From positions 451,834-515,833 of the forward strand of contig JAWZYV010013027.1 of the NCBI GenBank assembly GCA_038373885.1: a stretch of DNA of 64,000 nucleotides. Reading direction: 5' to 3'. Origin of the DNA: Cheiracanthium punctorium. Lineage: Eukaryota; Arthropoda; Arachnida; Araneae; Cheiracanthiidae. The first letter of the stretch is position 1. The number at the start of each line of letters is the position of its first letter. Below, in pieces: positions 23,779 through 35,760 of this stretch. The notes beneath the pieces are model-generated. The model was not told the origin of the DNA. It ran no database searches and was given only the letters and a program-made list of their open reading frames with translations. The translations under genes were made by a program, and so were the position numbers.

Positions 23779-24020
23779 AATCGGTGAGTGCAGAAAACAC
23801 CTCAGTCACAAACAGGAAATTTTTTTCAGGAGAGAGAAAAAACTTCATAAAACTTCATAAATTAGGTAATATTTGCATGACAGAAACATAAATGCATGTT
23901 ATGAATGAGGAAAAAAATAAGTTTAAATGTTTGAAAATTTGGAGGAGTTATGAAGTTTTTTTCTCTCTCCTGAAAAAAATTTCCTTTTTGTGACTGAGGT
24001 GGTTTCTGCACTCACCGATT
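23779..24020. mobile_element. Foldback MITE, 242 bp, about 75-bp arms
   Basis: The outer ends AATCGGTGAGTGCAGAAAMC match as inverted repeats over roughly 75 bp (shared CACCTCAGTCACAAA and TTTTTTTCAGGAGAGAGAAA). Direct repeats CAAATG flank it (23773-23778, 24021-24026), giving a duplication of 4-6 bp depending on where the TIR is taken to start. It could form a strong hairpin. No coding sequence. Confidence 0.8.
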
Positions 24021-24026
24021 CAAATG

Positions 24027-27000
24027 CAACGAACTTTTGATCTCGAACATGGTACTTGTCCTTTAATTTAAATTAATGCTTTCTTTTACAGCAAAATCAT
24101 TTAATCCTGTTGTTGCTAAGAAATTGGGGAGCATTAAATTCAAAATGTTGTTTAAAATTTGTAGAAAGTCTCCTAATTAATATTTTTTGTTGTTTATCTT
24201 TGAAGGAAGGCCTTAATGTGCAATGTATTACTTGACAAAATTTTAAAAAAAGATTCTGATTAATAGATTTCAGGATGCGAGAGTGAAATTCCGAAAATAA
24301 TACGTGATCTTAAATTTTAATTAATGACTATGTTTCTCAATTAATCTGAAATAAGAGAATTTGCGGAATGGACAATATCGTTGTGACGTCAATGGCGTTG
24401 TGCCAGTGTGACGTATCGTTGTGACGCTGACGACGTTATGTTTTAAACCAACACGTGACCTTCACCTAATCAACTGCAACAACAGACTTTTTCCTTTAAT
24501 CTGATTGGTCCAAATTTATATTTTCCATCGACATGTGATGAAATAGTCTCCTATCGATATCATTTATTATTTCGTGCGTGGCGTACTTTTTGCTTGGGAT
24601 AGTCTGTTATTCTGATTGAGTTTCGAAAGGGCTTTGAAACTCGTTACATCAAAATGACGAAGATCATCTCACTTACAAAAATTTGGAGTCTTGCTTAAAA
24701 GTAGTTTCATCTATTTTTTATAATGGCCAATTTATTCATTGTTACTGTTTCCAAGACAACCAAACCGCAAGATACAGTGAAATTTTTAAGCAGCTGCTAT
24801 TGAATTAAAAATCCCTCTTTACTTAAAAATTCGTAAAAAAAATCTCTCAATTTATACCCCCCCCCTCCCGTTTTTTTATTTTTAAAGAGGGCGAAGTGAA
24901 TGCTCCGTCAAAAATGCCGACAAAATATCAAAACGTTATGAGGATAGAATTAAAGATGCAACAATTTTAAAATTATTTTAAGAAAATTAACGTCAAAAGT
25001 CTTTTTTTTTAAATTCCCAAAAATCTGCAAATTATGCTGCACAGTCAGAACACTGTCATTAAAAGAAAATTTTCTCCTCTATCCGATGATGCATATATCG
25101 TTCTATTGCGAGTGCAATTACTGGCGTTATTTCGAATTATGCGAGAAAAAATGCCAAAATTGCATAAAATATAAAACATTTTCTGATTCGAATATTCGAA
25201 AAATCGTTCCAAGGTGTGTTAAGACATGTCCTAGTGAAGCCGTATACAAAATTTGGTAGGTCTGCAGCCACCCATCTCGGCGCAATGCGATCGAAAGGCA
25301 CACATAAGAAGATCGGAGGTCACAAACCTACACTCACATATACAAACATTGTTTACTCTCGGATTTTATTATATAAGATATTACGCCAGGGTTTCTTCTT
25401 TTTCTTTAACAGTGAAGTTGTGATAAATCTGGTACAAAATAAAAGTTCCTAAAACCAAGCTCAGTTTGGCGAAATATTGAGAAACCACAATGTTAACCAA
25501 TGGAAAATTTATTTCACTGATGGTCAGATGACGATAGGTATGTTATTGCATTTGGCACCAAAAATAACAGTTTTATATATAATAACCTCCAACTTATAGC
25601 TATCACGTATACTTGTCGGAATATCGTTAAAGCCTAAGATTTACATCAATAGATATTTCCAAAATCCAGAACTTACTCCTCCAACTACCTAACTTGCGTG
25701 TAAAAAAAAAAAAAAAAAAAAGCAAACCCATTGTTCAACGAGTAGATATATATTTTGATCTAAAATAAAGCCTAGAGGGTCAGATCATGTGGGCAATTTA
25801 GTACAATATGTTTTATAGTGTTCGCCAGGAGCTTTCTCCAGAACGGTGATAAACCAAAATCAAATGGTTTCTCTCCTCTGCAACAATTAGGGATTTTTAC
25901 ACTTAAACTCTGTCTACTTCAATAACCGACTTGTGTTCTGGACGAAAACTTCAAGTGCGTTCCAAGAAAGAAAAAAGTCGTGTTGAGGAGAATATGAAAC
26001 ACAGTTTCATATAAATAAATAAAATATCCGCAACCGAAAGAAAAATTCTGAAGCCCATTGTCAACTATTGCAAATGGGTGAAAGTAAGAGTATTATTCTA
26101 TTATATTTTAAGAGCTTCACTCACATCTTATTATTTTTAAAAAATTATTTAAATATACAGGTTTTAAGACAAAAAAAATGTAATTACAAAATGGACAACG
26201 AATTCATAATTCGAATGGCATTATTTTATGTTTGCATTCTGTCCACTAATTGAATGAATTATGTAACTCTGCATTAAGTAATTAATCAACTGGGAGGTCA
26301 TAAATTAAAAGGCAAAATTACTGATTCTTAAATAAATAATGCAGGATATAATAATTCAAGAATAAATGAATGCAGGAAAGTAAATACTTAAAATTTTGAA
26401 TTCTTGCCTATTATGCAATCTCTTTTATGCTACACATACACACCCGCACACACAGATACACATATATTTATAATAAGTAAAACACAGAATATTACAGCAA
26501 AAATGGCATACCCCGTAGGAAAGAATACATGCATATATATCAGCAGAATCAGAGGGCCAAAGAGTATATATATATAATTTATTAATATATAATTTTTACT
26601 TATTGTTCAACTTTTAACCTAAAATTCTGGCAACATGTATTTTTTCCTCTTCAATTGGCAACAACCCCATGGATGAGTCATGTTTTCATGCTTAATGCAT
26701 ATAGCCATGTCGTCTCCACTTTTTTTTTTATACTTGCTTTATAACAGGATATCCCCGTAGATGCATTTAGCCTTTAGCTAAGTAACTACAATGAAATCCT
26801 GTTATTTTGTTTTTCTTTTAGTATAAGTATTCGGTTTGGCCTGACGAGCTTAATCAATGCTTACTACTTACTATCCAATCCGTACTTCACCTTTCAATTT
26901 GTCCACATAATCGTTTTTCTCTTTTTATTGGTTTCATATATTTTGCTCTTTTTGGATAAGTTGTTCAATTATGAATGTTTCCCTAAATCAAAACATTTAT

Positions 27001-27205
27001 TATTCCATGAATAATTAGAATTTTTTATCTGCTGAGTCGGCTGACTCGGCTTTTCGAGCTTGTCAGGGGGAGATTCCCCTGAACCCCTCTAATTTTTTAG
27101 TCTCATTATTGCCATATTAAAACTATATTAATTGACTTTATCATTTTATCGCTCATCTTTCGCGTATTTCGCCTAGTAACCCTATGTTGAAATTTTTATG
27201 AGTGC
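24027..27205. other. Non-coding DNA; small CRE/CCAAT-bearing patch near 24385-24510
   Basis: No gene is recognised. Around 24385 repeated GTTGTGACG-type words include a perfect TGACGTCA, with CACGTG at about 24451 and an inverted CCAAT (ATTGG) near 24505. A20-type tract at about 25700. A 70-bp CA/TA-rich stretch lies at about 26425-26480. Position 25200-25330 shows weak similarity to the reverse complement of about 61610-61690 (GACCTACCAAATTTTGTA). Confidence 0.4.
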
Positions 27206-27512
27206 TAACCTATTTATAGAAAAATACATGTTCGAGCCCTGTATATGTGAATATTCTACAGCTTACGAAATATTGTAACAATATATTAAAGCTGCTGTGA
27301 ACTAATAGTATTTAAATATATGTAAAAAATGCATATGAAGCGCATTCTACAACTTACGAAATATTGTAACAATATATTAAAACTGTTGTGAACTAATAGT
27401 ATTTAAATACATGTAAAATTATGTCGCTTTTTATGTCGCTTTTTTATGTCGCATTTTTGGGACACATTTTTCAATAAAGGGTGTTGAGAGATAAAATGAC
27501 ATAGTCATTAAA
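27206..27512 (+). repeat. Interspersed repeat R2, copy 1
   Basis: Aligns end to end with the reverse complement of 62176-62470. It starts TAACCTATTTATAGAAAAA and contains two tandem 91-bp units (from 27253 and 27344; ATTCTACARCTTACGAAATA), then three TTTATGTCGC words, and ends GAGATAAAATGACATAGTCA. No terminal inverted repeat or duplication is obvious. Confidence 0.8.
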
Positions 27513-28231
27513 AATAGAGGTTTTATTTCGCCAATTGAAAATCTCCACCAATACGTAACAAGCGCTCAGAAACTGAATAGTTTCCAATGACGCAACAATA
27601 CACTGAGAAAGCGAACATTGTGCAGACTACCAACTTATGCTATGGGGAAATACTTTCCATATTTACTGGCCTATTTCCATATTTTTTATTTGAAAAAAAA
27701 AGTATAGATGAATATTTATCATTCGGTAACCTATAAACATCTTTAGTTTAGGAAAAATTATATCGCATTCATACAGTGACCGAAGATCCTTTCTTTAAAC
27801 GAGCATAGCATACCAATTGTTTAAGGCGCAAATCATGTGAAAACAAAATTAAGGAGTTACAAAGGATGACGATATAGAGGAGAGAAGAGGGTCATACTTA
27901 TTGTGACATAATTCCAGGCTATTCAGGAAGTAATGATTTGTATAACCAGTTCTAGAGGGGAAGTGAAAGTGTAGAGTTGATATGCAATTTTCTCCCTAAA
28001 TTTACACCCTAGTTACAGAGATTTGTTAAGCTGATCTGCAGCGTTGGAAGACTGCACCATTTAAATTAAGTTTATTTCGTGCTTTTCACAGCCTTCCAAA
28101 AACCTAACACATTATTATCAATAATGTTTAATGCATTACAAAGAAACTTCTCATGCAGTGCAAAGCTAGTTGTTGCTCGTGAAAACTTCATGAATAAAAT
28201 TATAGTCGAAACCCGCTGAATGGAATATCGG
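27513..28231. other. Non-coding DNA, no clear feature
   Basis: AT-rich. The last 40 bases before the piggyBac-type MITE, together with the sequence right of it, look like a pogo/Tigger-type end (AGTCGAAACCCGCTGAATGG and GGATATTCCGCTTACTG). This is only suggestive. Confidence 0.4.
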
Positions 28232-28235
28232 TTAA

Positions 28236-28722
28236 CCCTTTAACGCTCTGGGAACACCAAACTCTCACGTTTTGACTGTTGCCAGTCACGAAGAATAGAT
28301 TTGATTTCTATAAAAATAGTTGCGGGTGACATGGCTCCACGAGAATCCTTTACTTTTTAGCACGGCATTTCCCGTAAAAAAATTGGCACAATTATTTTTA
28401 ACAGCACTGGCATCTGCTGAAAAATGGAAGAATGCTAGAACAGCTGGATAGATTGCCCAATGCTGAAAAAGGAGCAGCCATTGCCATCGCTCGACTTAAC
28501 TACCAGCAAGATGGCTGACGATCGAAACGTTCATCACGTGCCACAGATGAAGAGACCCTTTTTTGACGCAACTGGGTGTGCGGCACAGCCAGTTGCGTCA
28601 AAAAAGGGTCTCTTGATCTGTGGCACGTGATGAACGTTTCCATCGCCGCCATCTTGCTGGTAGTTAAGTCGAGCGATGGCAAGCCTTTTTTCAGCACTGG
28701 GAAAGGGTTGCGCCTCAAAGGG
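28236..28722. mobile_element. piggyBac-type MITE, 487 bp, with giant hairpin
   Basis: TTAA stands at both borders (28232-28235, 28723-28726). The ends are CCCTTTAACGCTC and, reverse-complemented, CCCTTTGAGGCGC. TTAA duplication and a CCC-starting TIR are characteristic of piggyBac elements. The right 240 bp fold into a near-perfect hairpin (28483-28680). No transposase. Confidence 0.85.
28483..28680. repeat. Near-perfect 93-bp inverted repeat with 13-nt loop
   Basis: Left arm 28483-28575 and right arm 28589-28680 match with one indel and a few mismatches, from GCCATCGCTCGACTTAACTA at the outside to CGCAACTGG at the inside. Transcribed, this would be a long dsRNA hairpin. Confidence 0.95.
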
Positions 28723-28726
28723 TTAA

Positions 28727-29567
28727 AGGATATTCCGCTTACTGTAATAGATTTCTAATGTGCCAAACCATAATAATTAGTCAGCATGCCCCGGATAATG
28801 GAATAACCCTCTTATTATTATTAATTTTAGAGACAAATTGGCTATTCCACTAAGCTGCTTGAACTGTAGTTTTAAAATTCAATTTATCGCTATGAAATAA
28901 GTTTTTTTCTATATTTAAAAAGAAGATACTATACAAAATACAAATAAGTTTTCCATTTCCCTAGTGTCACATTCTTCCCAAGCACATTTATGTTAATTTT
29001 ATCAATTTACTTTTCGTTATCTGCAAACAGATGTTAATGTGAAAAAAAAATCCAATTATTTTACTTTTCGTTATCTACAAATAGATGGTAAGGTGAAAAA
29101 CATGATTTTTTAAATAAATTTACTTTCTCAAATGTATGTTCAAAATCTTGATATGTTCAAAATCCTTATATGTTCAATATCCTGTAATCGGCTGAGCTTC
29201 CAAACGGCTTTATAAGCAGAATGAATAAAAAGAATGGAAGAGCCATTCGCAAAATGCGACAAGTGCTAGGCAAGAGAAGACCTATTAAGAAGTCACGGTG
29301 AGACGATAATTGAAGAGAGCACAAGATCTTATCTTTATAAATTTGAAAACGTTATTAAAATCCGAATAATTCGGGTCAATAGAAGATCTGGTAAGTTTCT
29401 CTTTAGTAACATATCTCTGACGTTCTTTGAGCCTAAACTTGAGAGCTTTCATGGTCTAATGAGTGTAGTATAAATCCCATTGAGAATAAGCATCCCAACG
29501 GTTCTCATTAAAAAATTGAGAAAAGAGAATTAAAGTTTATTGTTAGGTTATATTAAACTTTAAATAA

Positions 29568-29571
<4 letters not shown>
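28727..29571. other. Non-coding DNA, no feature recognised
   Basis: AT-rich without coding potential. A diverged direct pair TTTACTTTTCGTTATCTRCA occurs at about 29006 and 29061. Confidence 0.4.

Positions 29572-29641
<70 letters not shown>
29572..29641. repeat. Compound (TA)n(GA)n microsatellite
   Basis: About 14 TA units run from 29572 to 29599, followed by about 20 GA units with one interruption to 29641. Confidence 0.95.
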
Positions 29642-29643
<2 letters not shown>

Positions 29644-29797
29644 ATTTTAAGGAAAGCCTTTACATTTAATAAAATAGGCTTGCCATCCATTAATAAGAAA
29701 CACCGTGAAATAGCGTCAAACAAAAATGATCAAAAGTCATCCCTACTTCCTCTGCGTGAGAAAGTGGACTCGGGGAATGAATAAACCGTAACTCATA

Positions 29798-30494
29798 CAG
29801 AGTGTCCCAAAAAGTTGGTGAAGAGATCTAAACCTAATGAAAACATGGTGTAAAATGAAAACATGTCGAAAATAAGTCTCCGTTAAGAAAAAATCCCTCG
29901 CGTTAATTTTCAAAAAGTTGCAATTTTTTTTGTATACGATCCCCGTAAGATACAATTTTCAATTAGTAAAATATGCCCCATAACATCACGAGGTGGCATT
30001 CAAAATTTGAGAACTATACCTTAAAAAGTGTCAGAGATAGGAAGATAAATAAAACGCTGAGTTAAACCACTTTTCAGTGGCTCTCAAAGGGAGAAAATCA
30101 CGTCAAATGATCGCATTTCAGGGGTCGTACTGAAAATACGAAAGAAAATATTTTTTTTTTCCACTCTAGTAATAAAAGTTTGCATTTGAAATCATGTATA
30201 GTCCCCGATCACATATTTTTAAAGATATCTGTGCGACATTGTATGATGCAAAAGCTAAATTTAGTACATCACCTCATCAGTGCATGGGGCACATTTTACT
30301 TATTGGGAATGTTTTTGTACGGGAGTCGTATACAAATTAAAAAAGTGTAATCTTTTGTAAATGAACAAGGGGAATTTCTTCTTCGCGGAGTCTTATTTCC
30401 GACTTTACTTTGAACATTTTTTCCATTTATACTGTCCATTTATCTCTGATAGATGAAGAATTAAAGCCCGTTAAAGCCTTTTTGGAGCATCCTG
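29798..30494. mobile_element. Mariner-type foldback element, 697 bp, about 300-bp arms
   Basis: The left end CAGAGTGTCCCAAAAAGTTG and right end, reverse-complemented, CAGGATGCTCCAAAAAGGCT are flanked by TA (29796-29797, 30495-30496). The two halves are homologous inverted arms for nearly their whole length, sharing TGCCCCAT then ACGAGGTG-like blocks. No transposase fits in the short centre. A third copy of the arm stands alone at 30906-31195. Confidence 0.85.
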
Positions 30495-30905
30495 TATATT
30501 ATCCCGCTGAGTTTTTTGTTGCGTTTTTGAACCAAAAGCAATATGCTGAGATTTAAAGTTAATAGCATAGGTTAGACGCCAAGTATTTTGTTTTCAAGTG
30601 ATGTTCTAAACAGAATAAGAAAAATTAGGCAGACAAATATTTTTGTTACCTTCTTAACAGATTACACTGCATAAAAATCGTAAAAACATCATATTTGGGA
30701 TACTTTTAGAAATTTAATATGTCGCATTGTTTTTGGAACCGTTTTTGATTTTCAGAACTTGTAAGCAAGATAGAGTATTCAAGTTTTAATTTTCCCCGAT
30801 TTCAAAGGGAATAAAGAGCTTTCCGTATAGGCAGTTAAAGTGATTTTTTCCCCTGCATTATTTTGTAATAACTTTAAAAGATGCGTATTGGTGCATATAA
30901 CTACA

Positions 30906-31195
30906 CAGGGTGTCTCAAAAAGGTGTCAACGCGCTTTAATTCTATTACAGATAAGTGGGCAATGTAAATTGAAAAAATGTTCAAAATAGGTAGGAAAAAT
31001 AGACTAAGTTAAGAAAAAATTCTCGTTAATTTTCAATAAGTTACACTTTTTAAACTTGCATATGACTTTCTTACAAAAAATTCCCAATTATTAAAATGTG
31101 TCCCATACACTAATGAGGTGATGTACAAGATTTCAGCCTTTCATCATAAAACGTCTCAGAGATATAAAATAAATGAAAACTTTGTGAAATGTGTG
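30906..31195 (+). mobile_element. Unpaired arm of the same mariner-type foldback family
   Basis: Starts CAGGGTGTCTCAAAAAGG and follows the arms of 29798-30494, including CACTAATGAGGTGATGTAC and CAGAGATATAAAATAAATG. No matching right arm was found in the next 3 kb, so this is a half element, by truncation or unequal recombination. Confidence 0.7.
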
Positions 31196-31690
31196 AGTAA
31201 ATGTTTTTTATTTAATGCATTTATTTAAACCACATTTCGGGACTTACGGTGTAATTGTTTTTGGAATAATTTAAGAGAAAAGTATCATGCAATCTCTCAA
31301 GGTATTCGAATACCGTTCTATCCCGATTTCAGAACTAACTTATCGCTCTTAAAAAAAGAAGAAGAAGAAAAAGCGTATTATTCAATATAAAAATCGAAAA
31401 TGATAATCGATTTGCATTCCAAAACTTTTTGAGAATTTACATACAATTTCCTGTAAATAGCTTATTACCAGTTTGTGTGAGCAGTAACTTTACTGAAATT
31501 GAAAACATTTGGCAAAATGTTTTATTTAGTTGAAGACAAACACTCAACTGCAATAATGCCTTCGTATGGTAATTGTACGAATCATTTCTAATAAAAGTTT
31601 GAATCTATAGAATAATAAATTTTAAAATATTATATAAGATTCTAATAAAATCGGATGTACATCCTAAAGACACCAAATCTTCCTTCGGTC

Positions 31691-31765
31691 AGTAGAAAAA
31701 CATTTACCAACCCGCACACAAAGTAGAAAATCAAGTTTAAGTGACTGGGTAAATGTTTTTCTACT
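31691..31765. repeat. Small hairpin with perfect 18-bp arms
   Basis: AGTAGAAAAACATTTACC (31691-31708) is exactly complementary to 31748-31765, with a 39-nt loop. Probably a tiny MITE remnant; no target duplication is clear. Confidence 0.8.
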
Positions 31766-32096
31766 AACAAATAAAAGGCTTTGTACTTTGAAAAGAACGT
31801 TCAGTTATTATTATTGAAGTTTTGAACAAAATTATTTCTAAACAGATTAAATACAGTTTGTCCATCGTCTGTGATAAAATTACTTAACATTATTCTTGCT
31901 CTGATACATTATACATTTACCAGAGTACTAATTGTAGGTACTCTTTCTAGTACTGATCACAAGAAAATCAACTTCAAATTACTCCCTCAGAACGACATTC
32001 CGGTAACACATGTGCAAAGATAACGTAAGGCTTTTGCACCAGTTTGTTTTTATGTGTTAATAAGAAATGAATATTTCCATTATTCTGTCTTGGATC

Positions 32097-32550
32097 ATAT
32101 CACCAGAACTTGACTAAATGAATATGGGACTACCTCAACGTCACATCCTTTCCATTAAAAAAGAATTATCTAAATAAATCCACGTGGTAAAAAATTATGG
32201 TTGAACAAACATGGAAAAAGTCTGTTAAAAATCGCTAATTAATATTTCCATTGAATAAAGTAGGATTTGGTATTTTCTCTACAAACATAGAAGATATCGC
32301 CAAGCTGGATTCACTTTTGAGCACTTATATTTTCGCACCGAAATTATCGTTAAAAATCGTTAAAAATGGTAATCCGGCTGCTTTTGGTATACCTCCCCCA
32401 CCATGGCTTTGGCATTCCTTTAAGCAATGGTTAAAAAATATGATTTTCTAAATGGTAATACCATCAGAATTTGACTAAATTAATTCGGGACCACTCCTAA
32501 GTTAGCCCCTTCCCAACAAAAAAGAATCGTCGAAATAGGTCCACGTGATA
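32097..32550 (+). repeat. Diverged direct repeat pair, about 94 bp, 360 bp apart
   Basis: Units 32097-32190 and 32457-32550 share ACCATCAGAAYTTGACTAAA-like starts, GGGACYAC and GTCCACGTGRTAAAAAA-like ends. Non-coding; class unknown. A 66-codon frame between them (32251-32451) shows no domain. Confidence 0.65.
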
Positions 32551-32680
32551 AAAAAAACATCACTAAGCACTCATTTAAATAAATATTCCGGCGAATTTAA
32601 AACCTTCTCTTTTTTTAGGTCAGTTAATAATGTGCTACATCCAGCATTTCCTATGTACATTACACATATTGTAATGTGTC

Positions 32681-33545
32681 TGCCTCCACATTGTGTGGAG
32701 GCAGAAATTGATCACTAGACTGCATTATGTTTTCAATATCAAGGGCAGGGCCATTCCTTGGATTTCAGATTTTCTACAGAATAGATCTATAAGAGTTATA
32801 TACAAAAATACTCTGTCTGACCATTTCGGGCTGGGACATGGACTCCCCCAGGGATCAGTTCTAAGCCCGGTCTTGTTCTCCTTGTATTAGGTGTACCGGA
32901 AAAAAATGTCGTCTTGCTTTACATAAAATTCAAACAAATGAATTTTCATCAATTATTGAATTAACAAACAAGCTATGCCTAAGCACAGGACTCATGATTT
33001 CAAAGCGAGAATTCAATAGATAATTTTTTTTTTCCCTCTCAGAGAAAAATGGCCACCCTCCCCCTTTTTTATATCTACCCTCCTTGGAGTATTCTATTCG
33101 AAATGTTCTGAAATCTATTTTTAGGTATTCGTGAGCATTGTATTTTAAGGCAAGAATTTTATGGTTATCTCTTTTCTTCTTTGAGATCACACAGGATATC
33201 TGAAAAGAACGTTTTGGCCCCTTATCCCCCATGAGTTACAAATTTTGGAAAATGCTCTGTTTTCTAGCGCCTATGTTATAAAACTCACGTACCGAACAAA
33301 TTTCGTATTATAAGCTTCTGTAGTTTTGGCTAGGCAAAATATTGACATACGAAAAAACGACAATACTTTCCGGTACACCTAATATATTACAGGACTTGGG
33401 GAAGTAAGAAATGAATACAGCAGTGTGGGGCTTTTTGCCGATGATGTCATTCTTGGTCTTCTGATTCTGACACAGGGAAAATAGAGTCTTGCCTTGACTC
33501 TGCTCTACTTGGGATTCATAACTTTGCTGAAGCACTTAATTATGT
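32681..33545 (+). pseudogene. Non-LTR reverse transcriptase fragment, split by a mariner MITE
   Basis: Before the insert, 32693-32886 reads an RT finger/palm stretch ending GLGHGLPQGSVLSPVLFSLY (motif B region). After it, from about 33389, a frame shifted by one reads EVRNEYSSVGLFADDVILG, carrying the catalytic FADD motif C. Motif A is missing upstream, and the frame breaks again near 33480. This is a small, dead piece of a CR1/jockey-like LINE. Two short hairpins (32657-32677 and 32679-32705) lie at its left edge. Confidence 0.8.
32887..33382. mobile_element. Mariner-type MITE, 496 bp, in the RT fragment
   Basis: Inverted ends TTAGGTGTACCGGAAA (26 bp with three mismatches) are flanked by TA (32885-32886, 33383-33384). 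The TTAGG start and TA duplication suit the mariner family. It separates RT motifs B and C of the surrounding LINE fragment. No transposase is present. Confidence 0.85.
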
Positions 33546-34042
33546 GTGGGACCGAATAATAATGCTTTGACACTTTTTCCCTCCCTCAGTTAACGGATTT
33601 GTTCAATCAATTTTACAGGTTGTGAAGCTAACACTAGTAAATGTTAATACATATATATTCTTTCTTCTGCCATCAGGGGCTACCCTAGGTCCGGACAAAC
33701 CGGATTCTCTACTACTCACTACCGAGGTAACCGGAGGAAAACCAGTGAAGTTTGACTATTTGGTTCTGTTCATGCCGATTTTCACCGGAATCAGGGTCTC
33801 ACCGGATAAACCACTGACCGAAACAAGAGGCGACTACTGTACTAACAGTAAAATTTGATGTCTCGTGCAACTTTCTGAAAAAAATTCATAAGCACATAAG
33901 TCACCTTCAAAGAATGGACCGAGGAGGGGAATGCTGCAGTAATTTCTTATGATCAGCATTTTTCCGTGGGTGTTCCGTAATTTTTATAGGCTCGATGGTC
34001 ACTCATAACAGTTCGCGGTACAACTTGTAAAGAGACATTCTA
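33546..34042. other. Unassigned DNA, possible exon-like patch at 33678-33850
   Basis: A pyrimidine tract and CAG at 33677 precede an open, more balanced-composition frame ending at 33858. CCGGA words recur through it, which suggests a repeat rather than an exon. No domain is recognised. Confidence 0.35.
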
Positions 34043-34559
34043 TACAGGGTGTGCCACAATTCCCAGATGGGGTTTGGAAGGCTTATAAATATATATATAT
34101 ATATATATATATTACTAATACAGCAACAAGGCTGACTTATGGAGAACGAAATGTTACAAGTTTTATTTCACAAAAGTCCAATAAGTGAACCTTTCGTGAC
34201 AGAGGACGGATTGATGCAATTTTTGTTGGGGTGTGGGAGTAGGGGGGGGGGCATTTAGTTTTTGCCGGTGGGGGTCCGGTTTAGTTAGAGGATTGACATA
34301 TACATCCATTTTATGAAAGTAAATTAAGTAAGAAAATTAAGACCAACAGACCAGAAAACCAGAAATTAAGTAAAATAGGTTCTTTTACATTAATTTCTGT
34401 TTTCTCAATTAGAGCCGTAATTATCGGGGATGTCCAAAAAAATCCTGCAAAACAGAAATAAAACACCCAGGGCGCACTTAGCGAAATCAAAAACCAAACA
34501 AAAACGTTCAAACAAAACATACTAAATAACCTACAAACATTTATGCCTGCCCCCCACCC

Positions 34560-34946
34560 CTAAAGTGTCAGCGTGGGGAGAAAACCACCATTAACCAAAC
34601 CCCAGGAAGAAGATCACTGCTACGCTCTACAAAAACCTGGCAAGTACATCCAGCAATAATAACGTAGAACCTCCACCTACTACTCAAATCATATCCGCCG
34701 ATGAATTCAGTGAGTTGTCGGAGGACGAAGAACCTTCTACAAAAACCCGTACACAAACCTAACAAACCTAAAAAAGCGACCTTGGAAAACACCAAAGAGA
34801 AGCTAAAAAAACAGCTTCCAGAAAAAACCGCAACCGAAACACAACGAAAGCTCCTGAAAACGCACACATACTTTACAAACTTTATGGATATCACGAAATC
34901 TATCAAAGAGATATCTAAGATCATAGACATAACTAAAATCGTTTAA
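34560..34946 (+). pseudogene. ORF1-like region of the LINE, broken
   Basis: A lysine- and threonine-rich stretch (frame open 34701-34946; KPNKPKKATLENTKEKLKKQ) precedes the endonuclease remnant, where a nucleic-acid-binding ORF1 is expected. No zinc knuckle is visible and the frame starts mid-way, so the assignment rests on position and charge. Confidence 0.4.
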
Positions 34947-35099
34947 CTACTTTAAAAGAGCTTTCTTCTAAAATTACCAAAACATACTGAGCCCATTGAA
35001 CAAACTTTGTATTATTATGGAGCTCACTCAAAAGTACTTTATCCAATCTATCAATGGCTAGCACAACCAAAAAACTTCTTGCGCGTTCTATACTGGAAC

Positions 35100-35760
35100 G
35101 CAATTAGTCTTCACCAAAAAAATTAGTGAGTTAAGAAACTTCTTATCGTACGGTGAGTACGATGTTATTTTTATTGCAAGAAAACCAAACTAAAAAAAAC
35201 ACATAAGGTATAACATCCCTAATTACATACTGTAACAGAAAACGACCGCCAGTGTAGTCGTACAAATGGTGGGCACTGCCATCTACGTAAAAAAATGACA
35301 TACCACACTATCCAGTAACTGACTTAACTCACGAAAATACTGGAAGCAAACTCCATAATTATTACTGGTGACCCTCAAAAAACACATAATGCTGACATCT
35401 GCATACGTCAGGCACGGACATCCTTTCCCGACTAAAGACATTCACAACATATTCAATTACTGCGAAGCAAATGTTTATAGCTGGTGACTTTAAACGGTCC
35501 ACCATTTCGCATGGGGACTCCCAAATACAACTTCCCCTTCGGCACATCCCTACTAAAATTCATGATCAATAACAACATACGTATGGCTGTTTCCACCCCT
35601 TCCTACTCATTACGCCCACTAACGGATCATCGTCCCATAATAAAACCTTGCTATATACAAAAAACATGAATCAAACAATCCAAAGCTCTGTGCTACAGCG
35701 GTTTTGACTCCGATCATCTCCCAGTGCAATTTGACATTAACTTAAACATTGCTCGGCATC
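35100..35760 (+). pseudogene. AP-type endonuclease remnant of the LINE
   Basis: Shifting frames keep traces of an exonuclease-endonuclease-phosphatase fold: MFIAGDF near 35470 (a GDFN-like catalytic motif) and FDSDHLPVQFDI at about 35704-35740, the SDH motif that carries the catalytic histidine. Frameshifts between 35500 and 35700 kill it. It would nick target DNA to prime reverse transcription. Confidence 0.65.

Noticed and set aside
27040..27100. GC-rich GAGTCGGCTGACTCGGC patch as a regulatory site
   Set aside because: A short palindromic patch with no matching motif or partner; probably a repeat end.
33678..33858. Possible exon after a good acceptor
   Set aside because: Repeated CCGGA words suggest repeat DNA; no donor, partner exon or recognisable protein.
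34568..34930. 120-codon minus-strand frame
   Set aside because: It is antisense to the ORF1-like region of the LINE and has no domain.
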